Positions 42,747-54,499 of a stretch of DNA of 64,000 nt are shown in pieces. The notes under the pieces were generated by a model that was not told the origin of the DNA, did not search any database, and was given only the letters and a program-made list of their open reading frames with translations. How positions within the stretch are numbered: position 1 is the stretch's first letter; every line of letters starts with the position of its first letter. This stretch comes from Gentiana macrophylla (taxonomy: Eukaryota > Streptophyta > Magnoliopsida > Gentianales > Gentianaceae), in assembly GCA_026214975.1 (NCBI GenBank), contig JAOBSW010000027.1, forward strand, positions 20,448-84,447. Reading direction: 5' to 3'. The position numbers were made by a program, and so were the translations under genes.

Positions 42747-45274
42747 TTTAAATCCATTGTTCATAATTTCTCCATGTGATTCACATAGAATAGAATGATT
42801 GACAATTGGTTGTAGATTATTCTAATGTTTACATGTCGTAAAAATAAAATTGAAATGTGCATATCACTTTTTGTATCGCCACTTTTGTACATACCACTAC
42901 ACATTCATATTTTTGTAGAATTATCATTTACCAAATTGAGCTACCAGATTTCATGGCATAAACACAAATTATATGGCTACAAGTTTTGATTTATAATGGT
43001 TGATGTGGAACATGTACATCCATCCCATATGAAAACTTTGTGATTAGAAAACGGGGAATATTGCGATCTCACTCAAATTAACACAATCAATTATAAATTA
43101 TATTATTATATTATTGATAACGTTGTATATTTATTAAATGATCTAAATTCATCATGATTATAAGATACAGAAAAATTTCTCAATAAAGACACCAGATAAA
43201 ATTCGAGGATCGAATTTGGATTTTAGCAGTGGTTTAACATTATCTAGTTTAACTACAAACAAATTGTTTTAATACATGACACTCTTCATGTTTCATTTGC
43301 CGACAAAGATAACATTTACCAATGAATAAATAATGTCACGTGGATGGATTCATATCGATCTCTTGAACAATTAATTAGTAGTTATATACGTACTATTGAA
43401 ATATCTAACAAATTATAGTCAAACTTTTTTTCATTTATGAAATTCCTTAAAAGGACTTTCGACAAGGAAGGTTTCAAAGAAAATAAGTTGGGTGGTATTA
43501 TTATTCATTAAACTTAATTATATTGGTCCATAAGTGTAGTAGTTGACAAGAGTTCGCACCAAATGTTAAAAATGCTTATAAGGAAATATAAGAAATACTT
43601 TACTAACACCAATTGGCTTTTATTACAACTGTAAGTCATTGATCCTAATATACAGATTCGGGAGGAAGTCGTGAGATCAATCCTTTCTACCAACATTGTT
43701 TCCCAATTATATTGTGCAAGTGTTGGAGTCTCTTTGTTGGCCTATGTGCCCTTTAAATGCCTTTGTGTGCCGTGTTGGCTCGAAACATTATACTCCACAC
43801 GAGGCGTGTTAAAAGTGTTATAAGGAAATATAGTAGCGTCTTTACTAACATCAATTGGTTTTAGTACAACGGTAAGCGCTTGATCCTAATACGAAACCCT
43901 TTTTTGCTTAAAGAAAAATTAAATTATCCGTTAAATAAGTCTTATATTGGTAAAATAAGGGTTGGTGAGCATTAAAATAAGTGAATGGTTGAAATCATCA
44001 CTTTCTAAGATTTGACTTCACCGGCTACCCGATGAGATTAGGTCGTAGTTACTACCTTTATTCCCACATTAATCAGCATTAGCATCGATTTTTCAGACTC
44101 TTAAACACACTTTAACTTCTTTTTCAGTCATTCCCAACCTTAGCCAAGTTCTCTCAGCATTCCAACATCGTTTGCATGAACTTTACAAGGTTATTCAAAG
44201 GTGTTGAGCCAAGGAATAGAAGAGGTCTATGGTAAGTTATCTTTTAGTTCAAATATAAGTCAGGGTGTCAAGAAAGTAAAGGAGCACTGCCTGCCCTACT
44301 ACTCTAGCTAGATTTCCCAGTTACGATGTGTGTATTTTTGTCAACCTAAAGAAAGGAACGTTTATCATGATCTTCCACAATAGAGTCTTTGTGGGAGTAA
44401 TACAAATCTTTGGAACGTGAATAGCACTGTTGAGTTACCATCTCTCCTAAAAGCTTAAACTGTTGTGAAGGTATATAATTAACATTTCATACTTCAACAC
44501 GCCCCTTCAAGTGTGGACTTATTATACTTTTAGAGAGCCCAACATTTGATTTTTTTTTTTTGTTTATTTGGGAAAATTGTATTAACATTTTATACTTCAA
44601 CACGCCCCCTCAAGTTTGAGAGGGGTTTGAACTCAAAACCCCTTGCTCTGATATCATGTTGAATTACTATCTTTCCCAAAAGTTTAAACTGTTGTGGAAG
44701 TAAATAATTAACATTTTATACTTCAACGAGCACATTGTGACTATCAGATTTTCTTGGTGATGTAATAATTAAAGATTAAACCCCAACAACACTTAATTGT
44801 TGAGACATGTGGTTATTATTATTTTGTTGTTAATATTACTGAATTTTGGTTTTGATTCCCAAGGTAATGTTTCATGATTCGACGTCTCGGTTTCGGGTCA
44901 TGGCCTAACTATATGAATCCGGTTAATTGGGTAAAATCCGGGTTGGATTTTAAAAAATTACTCTAGGTAAGAAAGTAATAGCATAACACAATGAATATGA
45001 AAATGTACATATATCCCTATCATATAATTATATTTTAATTGTACATCAAAATTAAATGGAGGACATAAATTTTATCAACTAAATATGTAGATCATTCTTG
45101 AAAGGTTGTGCAGCAAAGTCCTTATGGCTTGTTTGTTACACGATAATGTAATGGAAAGATTTTTCATTCAGTTTTCATGTTTGTGTGATTATAAGGTAAT
45201 TGAATAGAATGAAAATCGACCATATTCATTACCTTCAAAAATGGATGGAATGGAAGGGAAATCAACAAAACACG
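42747..45274. repeat. Unassigned DNA with two dispersed direct-repeat pairs
   Basis: A block of about 95 bp (TTATAAGGAAATATAAGAAA ... TTGATCCTAATA) at 43567-43662 returns at 43817-43890. A second block (TAACATTTTATACTTCAACA, with CTTAAACTGTTGTG) occurs at about 44450-44510, 44580-44610 and 44655-44730, once with GCTCTGATATCATGTTGAAT at 44645. No coding sequence was found. These look like degraded non-autonomous repeats. Confidence 0.5.
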
Positions 45275-46190
45275 TGGGTGGTGTGTAAGAGTAAGATGGA
45301 GTAGGGTGGATGGTGATGTGGGGTGAAGTGAAGTATGGTAGGTGGTGGGGTGGGATGAGGAGGGGTAAGGCAAGTATATGACAGGGGTATGGTGGTGAGG
45401 TAGGTTAGGTAGGGAGTAGAGTGGTGGTGAGAAAGGCTAGGGTAGGGTGGGATGGTGGGGTAAAGTTGGGTAAATTTGGGTAGAGTGGATACTTGAATTG
45501 AGTAAGGTAAGGTAGGGTACGGTGGTTTAGGGTAGGGTAGGGTAAATGTGGGGTAATGGCATGGTAATGTAAGGTATGGTTAGGTTTAGTGGCGGAGGTA
45601 TGTGTATCACAAGGGGGTCCACGGACCCTCCTAAAAAAATAAAAACTCTAAATTTTACGTATAGAAAAATATTTTAGACCCTGTGAAAAATTTATATTTA
45701 CTTAGAAAAAAAAATTATAGACCTCTCTAAAAAATATTTCGCATCTGCCACTAGTTAAATTTGAGAGTGGAAAGATTGGTTAGGTTAATTAGTAGGCAAG
45801 GTGGGTGGAAAGTAAGGGTGTGTGGTGGGGTAATGTATGATTCATGGAGTGTGGTAGATGATAAGGTGGTTGGCTAAGTTGGGGTAGGGTGGGGTGGTGT
45901 AGGATAGGTAAGTAAGGTAAGGTAAGACAAGTTGAGCGGGGTGAGATATGATTGGGAATGTGGGTGGTAGGAAAGGTTTGAGTAGTAAGGTAGGGTAGAA
46001 TGGCAAAATAGGAAGGGCACAATTGAGTGATTAGTATGGTGGGTTGTATGTAGGGAATGATGGGTAGAATAAGGTAAAGCATGAAGGTAGGGTGGGGTGG
46101 TAGGGTAGGGCTACCCAACCAAACTATATCTCTTCCATCATATACTACCTTATTCACTCTACCATACCCCACCCCACCCACCCAACCTTA
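45275..46190 (+). repeat. G-rich degenerate minisatellite (GGTAGGGTGGGG-like) with terminal strand switch
   Basis: From 45275 to about 46112 the plus strand is built of variable GGTGGGGT, GGTAGGGT and GGTAAGGT words. At 46113 the composition flips to CTACCCAACC and CCCCACCCCACCCACCC up to 46190, so the end folds back on the array. A MITE-like insertion interrupts it at 45587-45753. It ends about 700 bp before the YABBY start codon. Confidence 0.8.
45587..45753. mobile_element. hAT-like MITE inside the G-rich array
   Basis: Termini TAGTGGCGGAGG and CATCTGCCACTA are inverted with one mismatch in the first ten. Flanks GTTAGGTT and GTTAAATT agree at six of eight positions, as for an aged 8-bp hAT duplication. 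It is 167 bp, AT-rich and noncoding. Confidence 0.65.
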
Positions 46191-46550
46191 ATCCATTATC
46201 CTGCGTTACTCATCACTCGATGTGTCACCTATTATGTAATTTTTTTCATTTCGTTCTTTCACATCCTAGATCACAGACTATTGCATTTTATTTTATCTCC
46301 CATCATCAGATAAAACTACATAGAAATTCTGAAAGGTGGTTCTCTAAAAAGCCCTCCGGAACAAACATTTTCTCTTAAAAGTAATGCTACGTACTCACAC
46401 AACCATTCAAGACAAAGAATTGATTACGACCTAATTATACATCATTGATTAGCCACGATTATCATTGATGCAAAATCATGTTGCGTTCGAATGGTCGTGT
46501 CAACAACATATAGTACCTTTATTTAATTATGAATACTTAAAAAAATAGTA

Positions 46551-46882
46551 CATATATATGGATCTATATAGATGTATTGGGACCCTATAATCCCCATCTC
46601 TCAACCTTTACCCCTGCACCCCCGGCCTGCCCCCCAACCTCTCCCCCCTCCCCTTCGCTTGTCTTGATAACTCGTCAACTCAAAAGCCACTCACTCACTC
46701 ACTCATCATCATCAGAAGATCAGATCCAAGCTGTGTTCTTTAAATCTGTCTACAACCAACCGATTCTTCTATTCTTCATACTTTTTCCATCAGTCAATCC
46801 CATCAATCAATCAAGACAGAACATTTCTACAAACACAACACCTTCAAAACCATAAAGTAGAAAAGAAAAGAAAGAAATTAAC
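46551..46882 (+). promoter_or_regulatory. YABBY core promoter and 5' leader
   Basis: TATA-like words (ATATATGG, CTATATAG) lie at 46551-46571. The following 300 bp are pyrimidine-rich (CCCC runs at 46605-46655) with an ACTC microsatellite at 46690-46705, then an A-rich stretch directly before the ATG. One short upstream frame (ATG 46572) closes after about 30 codons and may lie upstream of transcription start. Confidence 0.5.
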
Positions 46883-47668
46883 ATGTCATCTTCATCTGCT
46901 TTTGTGGCTCCGGACCACCACCACAACAACACTCACCCTTCTCACCCTCTTCCTCCAACTGAGCAGCTTTGTTATGTCCAATGCAACTCCTGCGACACTG
47001 TCCTCATGGTATAATCTTCGATATCGATCTCGATCTCGAGCCCTTTTCGACCCCTTTCCTTTTTAAGTATAAGTATTAATACTGTTTTTGGGATATATAA
47101 TTTTGGCTTAACTTTGTATTGTAGGTGAGTGTGCCTTGTACAAGCTTCTTCAAAACCGTGACGGTTCGTTGCGGCCATTGCACTAACCTTTTGAGTGTGA
47201 ATATGAGGCTCCTCTTCTCCTTCCTTCTCCAAATCAGCTGCATCTTGGACACTCATTCTTCTCTCCTCAAAATCTACTGGTATTTCTATGCACCGAATGC
47301 TCGAACTCGTTCCGAGCTTTCAATGCTTAAGGCTCCTTTGTAAAAGATTACATAATAAATAAACAGGTTTTTTTTTTTTTTTGGTTAAGATTCACTTTTG
47401 GAATTAGGGTTTTTATGCAACCCTAATAGATTAAAAAGGGTTGAAATATCATATTTTGTTCATAATTTATGCAAAAGAAAAAATAGTTTTAGTGTTCTTA
47501 TGTATGTAATTTTGTTTTTTTTTTTTTTTTAGGAGGAACTTCGCAATTCGCCATCAAATCTGATGCTCAATCAGCCCATTATGCCTAATGAATCACTCAT
47601 GCCAGTTCGAGGAATTGATCATGAGCTTCCAATGCCTCCTGTTGCAAACAGACGTGAGAAAATTTCAT

Positions 47669-47709
<41 letters not shown>

Positions 47710-50700
47710 AAACACACACACATAATGACAAATATTAAGGTTTTCAATGTTCTCTTTAAGCCCCCTGTGGAAAATTTATGACTGAAATGTACGGGAAATT
47801 CAACTACAGAGATTTCAAAAACTTCTTATTTTTAGAGTTATCAGTTGCTTGTTAAAACGAGCAAATGATAATCTCTTAATTAATAAAGAATCTGTGCAGT
47901 AGAATTTCCCGTAATCTCTGTAGCTGTGTGATTTGGGTTTTCAATGGTTCAAACTGTGTTTTTCAAGATACAAAAGTAGACATTTTTTTTTTTAGGTGTT
48001 CAATAAAGAAAATGTTATTAATTTAATTTCCACACTTTTAAAGGACCAGCATACAATTTGATGTTCACCTGTTGATTAACAGTGTCTATACTTTATTGTC
48101 TCTCTGGTTACAAGTTATGAAGCATCTTTTCAGCATTTATATGTAACTCATGCATGCTTCTCCTTTTTATTGATTGGGTTATTCCATTAATTTTTTGAAA
48201 GACAACTTTTGAATATGCCCAAATGGCTTATTTCACTTGTTCATCTACAGTTTCTTTCTAAGAATATCACAAAAATTAGTACAGTTTTTTTTGTTTTAAA
48301 GGTATATAAGTGTCTTTTTGCTTCAAGAAAAGCTTTTAGCTTTACTTTTTAACCATTTTTAATTCATATTTTCAAATTTAATCAAAAGAAAACCCTCATA
48401 TTCTGTCATTGAATGTCTGGTAGCGTGTCTTGTATCCGATATGCATCAAACATGGATATATATTTAGAATAGGGCCCTTTAGAATATATACACCAAGGGT
48501 GAATTTGTAATTTTAAAAAGTTGGGTACAAGATTCGGGTATTTATATCCATAACTCAAATGTGAAAGAAATATTGAGTATAAGCCACAGATAATGGATGC
48601 AAACTTATCCAAAACAATCAAAACCCACCATAATTGAAAATAATTGTTTTATTTTATGCGCTTTATTATTTATCATTTAGTCCTTGTCATTTTATTATGT
48701 ATTTTTTGATCCTTATATTTTTAACATTTACACATATCTCTTCCCGTACTCATCCCCGTATCCTGTATTTTCATCTGTGCAACCTACTGTCTATCCCCAC
48801 ATATAGGGTTATCTTTTTCCTTTTTACTTTACCCATCTGCATATTTTTCATCCTCCAGGCTGCTTGTATAGATAGGGTTGAAATAGGGGGGAGGGTAGGG
48901 GGGGGGAGGGGAGGGGAGGGGGCTTATCTTTAAATGTGACTGTGTAAAAGCAATTCACTGGTTTCCCGGAAATCAAGAAAATGTGGAAAGGGCAAAGTCC
49001 AAGAATGAAAAAGGAGAGAGAATAGTAGCAGATCATTAGACAATGATGAAGAAATTATTAGAAATAAATAAATAAATAATAAAATGTAGCAGATGTAGTG
49101 ACAAGAAGGGTTAGATTTGATTTGATGTTTCTATAATATTTATTTTGTCTGATATCTATATTTTTGTCCATTGTATATTTCCAGCCCCAGAGAAGCGCCA
49201 GAGAGTCCCATCTGCTTATAATCGCTTCATCAAGTATGTATAAATTAATTACTCATATTTTAAATTAAATTTTTACTGACAAAATATACATTTTAATAAA
49301 AATCAACCATGTTTTATAAAGCAAACATTTAGGTTTACACCAAAAAAATTTACTTAATGTCCAAAAAATAGAATTGAAAACAAATACAATAATATTGTGT
49401 ACTTATCATTTTCCTTTTGTTAGTCTTGATGTCATATGGTATATAGGGGCGAACCCATGAGTATTTGGGTGAGAACCAGTTTCTCAATTGAAATCCGAAA
49501 ACTGATTTAATTTTATTAATAAAAAATGTAAAAAAAATACAATTAATATCTCATCCGATCTTTTATTACGTAAGACATTGCAGTGGGAACTTAAAGCCAT
49601 TCATTCAACTGAGATATAATGTTTTTTTAAGTACAACTGAGATATAATTAAGAGTTGTCTCAACATATTTATTTACGTGGTAAATGTGTAATACAACACG
49701 AAATACGTGTAAACATATGTGTACTTTTAACGGGTATCTTTGAATGTGAGGATATCACACAATAATTTCCCGACAAGAAAATACCCTCCCGGAATGGAGA
49801 AAACTATATATACTATATGTTGCAATAAATAATTTTAACTTAGTTTATTAAAAACATTTACAAACTAAAATAATTTGTCAGGGACGAGATCCAACGAATC
49901 AAAGCAGAAAACCCAGACATAAGTCACAGGGAGGCCTTCAGTGCAGCTGCAAAGAATGTAAGATTCAGTTTTTTTTTTTTTTTTGAAACATTTTAAGATT
50001 CAGTTGTATTATTATTTTAGGGTTTCTTTTTATAATTCATTTATAAATATATATATTTTTATGTATAGTACTTGTCAATTATGATTTCAATGTAATGGTT
50101 TTGATTTATTTATTTAATTTTTGTTGTTTAGTGGGCCCACTTTCCCCACATACACTTCGGACTCATGCCTGATCAACCCGTGAAGAAATCCAATATCTGC
50201 CAACAGGTAAGCCTGCAAAAAGGAAAAAGAAAAAGGCCCTTTAATTGGAATTTTCTCTTTTGTATTTAGTTCTGCATAATTTGGTGTTTGGAGTTTTGGA
50301 TTCTTCTAAAGAAGCATCTCTTCCAAAGAATTCCTAAAATGTTTTGTTTTCAAACAAATAATCGCAGCAACATTTTTACATCAATTATAACGAGCGATCC
50401 ATATCTAGAGGTGGATCTTGTGCTTAATGAGATATAGGCGTTGGCCCATTAAAAAAAATACAATACCATATATAGCACTATAGAAATATATATATATATA
50501 TATACACACATATATATATATACGTGAAATTTATACAATGATGTGCTATTTTATGCATTGACTCATACTAAACTTTAATAGACAAGCCTAAGTTAAAAAC
50601 ATAACAAGTTTGACGAATTTACGACCCTCATCCTAAGACTACTAAAGTGGCATCTGCATATGTCCGTCAATACATAATGACCAATGACGTGAAAATGTAA

Positions 50701-51482
50701 TGTAGTTGTTTGTTGTAATCGTTGATGGTAGAACTATCAATACTATAAGAATTTATATTGTGCCCCCACTGATCTTCTTGGCCATATCATGTGCCCCACA
50801 GTGTGGGCATATTCGTGAACTTCTCGTAATATTCTTGGCATGTAAACCTTATTTGAAAGAAACAATCTAAACATGAAAGAAACTGCATAAATCCATCCTT
50901 AATATATTTGCTCTCCAGAAACATCAACTTGATCTTTATATTCTTGTATATTTTCTCAACCAAAAGAAAGGAGTGAGCGTACCTAGGAGTTCTATAAGAA
51001 GTTGAAGGTCAAAAATGAGACATGTTTATCATGAGGCGGGAGACATGACAAGAATTCACTTATCCTATTTACAAGCGCATTAAAGATCTAAAGCATAAGC
51101 AAGCTGCTTGAATCTATACGTGCTTATCAATGCATAAAACATGTTCGCGTTCAACTACTTGCTTATTTACTTAACCTAGCATGTCTTGTTTACTTATCTT
51201 GTGTCACGTACTTTTTATATTGCTTAACATACTTGTCATAATCATACATAACCAGAATACTCGAGGGTACAACACATAATACCACCCATCAGAATATATA
51301 CGTCTCACAAAATGGTTCTCACTACGCGAAGGCTTCCTTTCTTTGCTTGATTTATAGGTAGCCATAAACATTAGAAAACAAATGATTAAAACTTTTTGAA
51401 TGCTTCTTTGTAGGATGGAGAAGATGTGCTGATGAAAGATGGATTTCTTGCCCCATCAAATCTTGGCATAGCACCCTATTAA
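46883..51482 (+). CDS. YAB1: YABBY transcription factor, FIL/YAB3 type, with a frameshift in exon 2
   Basis: Seven exons: 46883-47008, 47125-47279, 47533-47653, 49185-49233, 49882-49957, 50132-50206 and 51414-51482, all with GT-AG introns. The C2C2 zinc finger is C34-x2-C37-x20-C58-x2-C61 (CNSC, CGHC). The YABBY HMG-like domain, [20 protein letters not shown] through [12 protein letters not shown], spans exons 4-6. The protein ends SNLGIAPY, like FILAMENTOUS FLOWER. Such proteins act in the nucleus to set abaxial identity and lamina growth of leaves and floral organs. Exon 2 is 155 bp where phase needs a multiple of three: after NMR (47208) the reading frame is lost, and [15 protein letters not shown] continues in another frame. 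As written the product stops at 47561 after 103 residues, without the YABBY domain. Everything else is intact, so an assembly error is as likely as a real mutation. Family certain; exact paralogue inferred. Confidence 0.93.
47671..47707. repeat. (TA)n microsatellite in YABBY intron 3
   Basis: TA run 18 bp after the donor of intron 3. Confidence 0.9.
48885..48922 (+). repeat. G-run tract in YABBY intron 3 (G-quadruplex candidate)
   Basis: Consecutive runs of 3 to 9 G separated by A or TA: more than four runs in 38 bp on the sense strand. It meets the usual pattern for a stable G-quadruplex in DNA or pre-mRNA. It lies about 260 bp before the exon 4 acceptor. Confidence 0.8.
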
Positions 51483-51545
51483 GCAAAATGCCCTAAATTC
51501 TCCGTCTGTTGTGGAGCAATCTTACATGGAAATACAACGTTGGAT

Positions 51546-51551
51546 AATAAA
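51546..51551 (+). terminator. Putative YABBY polyadenylation signal
   Basis: AATAAA 64 bp after the stop codon, followed by T-rich sequence from about 51570. Confidence 0.45.
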
Positions 51552-51599
51552 CTCAAAGATCATAATATAATTAATAATGTATTTTGTTTGTAAGAAGGT

Positions 51600-52170
51600 T
51601 CCACACGTGAGATTATGGAGAAAGTGATCCTAGTCAAGCTACTATCTTTTTAAGTGTTTTTTAATTAGTCTATCTATCTTTATAATATATTTATGTCTGT
51701 GTCCGTAAAAGTAGGTTTAATATGTATGTGTTTGATGTGTCTTTTATATTATGAACTTTAACTAATGTTTCTTTGGCTTGTTTGGAGTAATTTGTGGTAT
51801 GAGAAAATAATTTGATTGTTTTAATGCTGCTCACTATGTTTTTAACTAACTCATTTCGGGATTTCTTTGTTTTATTTATCTCATCATTTTACATTCTGCG
51901 TCAAAGATTTATTATTTTTTTCTCTTTACCCTTCATTTCGATAACATAAATTTTGGTACAATTTTTCATTACCAATGAATGAAGGGCAATTTTGTTATTT
52001 TACCTCTATTTCAAACAAATTAATAATTTTTTTAATCTATGTGATTCTTTCTATTCGACATTTAAAAAAGCGGAAGGAGTCACATTTTACTATCCATAAC
52101 CTCATCTAATTATGTTGGATCTCCTATATGTATTATGTAACTTGTTTAATGATTTCATATATATCTTGTT

Positions 52171-52235
<65 letters not shown>

Positions 52236-52933
52236 TATATCATATCATAGTAAGTAGTGCCAACTGCCAACCAAGCCATGGCCTAGAGCCCACTAAAAGC
52301 CCATGTTTAGCACTCTTATAGTACTTTATTTTTGTTAAAAAGAAGCCCATAGGAAAAGCCTTTCGCATAAAATAAAAAGGAAAAGCCAAAATTAGTACTC
52401 TTTTTTTTTTATAGCAGGAAATTAGGAAAAGCCTTAACTTAGTATTTTAATATTTGTAAACAGTAAACCTCCCCTTCTTTACTGTAGACATTTGTCCTCG
52501 CCTTAGTCACGGCTCACTCTCTTCTATGTGAGAAATTATATTTGATAAAGAAAGTAGTCTATAGCAGAAATTGCAAAACAAAAATTGACATTGATTACAC
52601 AAGTTTGATTTGTATTTTTGCATCTAAAAATGCTAAATGATAAGTATTTAAGTGATACTTTTGTTGAAAATGTTTGACAAAAACATTTCTTTTGCATTAT
52701 TTATACTATTATTAGTTGACTATACATATTTTTCTTGAGATAGATGCTTCATTTTAATCTTAAAAATATTAGTCTACCAAAAAATTTATCGAGGCCGATA
52801 AATGTATTTGGGCTGGCCTTAAATTCACGAGGGACGGCTTATATGTTAGTTTTTCATTTCTTTCTTTTTCACTGAAACAATGATTTTTATGCGTCAGAAC
52901 CAAGAGGTCAAGTTTAAATCTCTAATTCCCTTG

Positions 52934-52993
<60 letters not shown>

Positions 52994-53908
52994 TTATTTT
53001 ATATTTATTTAATACGTACGTTGAGCAAGATGCTAGAGAAAAGAATTTGTACATGACTCAGAAAAAGAAATACAATAGCAAGACTTCTCGAATGGGCCTA
53101 AAAATTTAAAGGCCCAGGAGATTGATGTGCAGGAAGTTTTGATTCAGGTTCTCAGAAAAAAACATTTTTAGTCTGCTAATAAAACAAATTGGGGTTCAAT
53201 CTGATATTAATGTTTGGAAATTTGAGGTTTAGGTCTATGTTTTTCAGGGAAGGTTTTATTACATATATATATTAGGGAATGAGGAGAAGGGCGATGAAAT
53301 ATTTAATCAATTGAGTAGAAGGACGCTTTTTAAAACTTTTTGATAAAGACAAAACTATTTATTCACTGTCGAAATTCACTTGTGTTCAAATTCACCATTT
53401 AAATTAATTGATGAAATTCATTTGTTAAATTCACTATTTTTCAAAATTCATCGTTTAAATTCACTATTTTTCGGGATTCACTATCGAAATTCACTATCGA
53501 AATTCACCGATTTGGGATTCACTTAGGGAGATTATTTGATTTTAAGGATTATTGTTGTCTTCCGCTATAAAAATTATGCATTGTCCTTCTCCCTATAAAA
53601 AATATGTAGTTGTCTCTTATTCTTAAAAATATTTCAGATTGTGTCGCTTATCCCTAATTTTCCATATATATTATTGTAATTTTTTTCTTTTGAGATAAAA
53701 TATTATTGTAATTATAGTGTATCGTTGTATAAGATATGTTAGGGTAATTGTAGCGTATCTAAATAATAATTATAATCTTATTATGATATAATTACAATAA
53801 TACATCAAAAAGCTTAGTTTTGCAGGACAAGAGATGAATGTTTTCATAAATAATTTTATTCGATTAGAGCCACAGTAGATCCGTACCTCTACCATGAATT
53901 AGGGAGCC

Positions 53909-53957
<49 letters not shown>

Positions 53958-54499
53958 ATATCTTCAATTTCCTATGCGTCCTATTATTTACGGATATCTT
54001 GTCTACTATTTTGTCGTTTTCTGACTTGTTTTTGCAAAACGACGCCGTTTCAGCAGGTTAGAGTCATTCCACTACCGTCTCTTCCAGCGAATGGGTGTTG
54101 TCCAACTTTCCTTGCTCTCGCAACGAGTGGGCGGTGCCTCATCCTCCATCACCACCGATTTCATATAGTCGGTTTCATCTGATCTTATCACTTCTCCCAT
54201 CTTCTCCAAAAATCTCTACACTCATGTGATTAATCTCTCTTTTCTCCGTTCCTTCTTGTCGCCTCCCGACTCTTCCTCATCTGTTCTCATTTCTCGGCTC
54301 TATTCTCTTCTTCGCTTTATCTTCACTCTATTTTCTTCTTTGTTAATATTTTCTTCTTTATTCTATTAATTGTTTAGGCTTATTGTTGTTTTGAAATTAA
54401 TCAATTGATAATTGACTTTTTCCTTCTTCTTTGTTGTGTATTGTGCAATGCAGTCGACCCGCAGTCGGATACGCGGTGGTCGGTGGATCACATTGGCAA
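51600..54499. other. Intergenic DNA with TA arrays and a degenerate AAATTCACT repeat
   Basis: TA microsatellites lie at 52178-52242, 52935-52990 and 53927-53955. From about 53350 to 53530 variants of AAATTCACTATT recur about ten times. CT-rich sequence at 54070-54360 resembles a 5' leader but carries no recognisable exon. No gene was found. Confidence 0.55.

Noticed and set aside
45500..45545. Telomere-like GGTTTAGGGTAGGG
   Set aside because: Only one TTTAGGG unit is present; the surrounding array is built of variable GGTAGGG words.
46577..46855. 92-codon open frame before YABBY
   Set aside because: It has no ATG, begins only with TTG, and lies in the promoter and leader, rich in Pro and Ser because of C and T runs.
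52112..52321. Frames encoding IYIYIYIY runs here and at 47563 and 57870
   Set aside because: They translate (TA)n microsatellites.
53268..53672. TTAGGGAAT...TCCCTAA inverted ends suggesting a MITE
   Set aside because: Pairing is limited to about eight bases and no target duplication was found.
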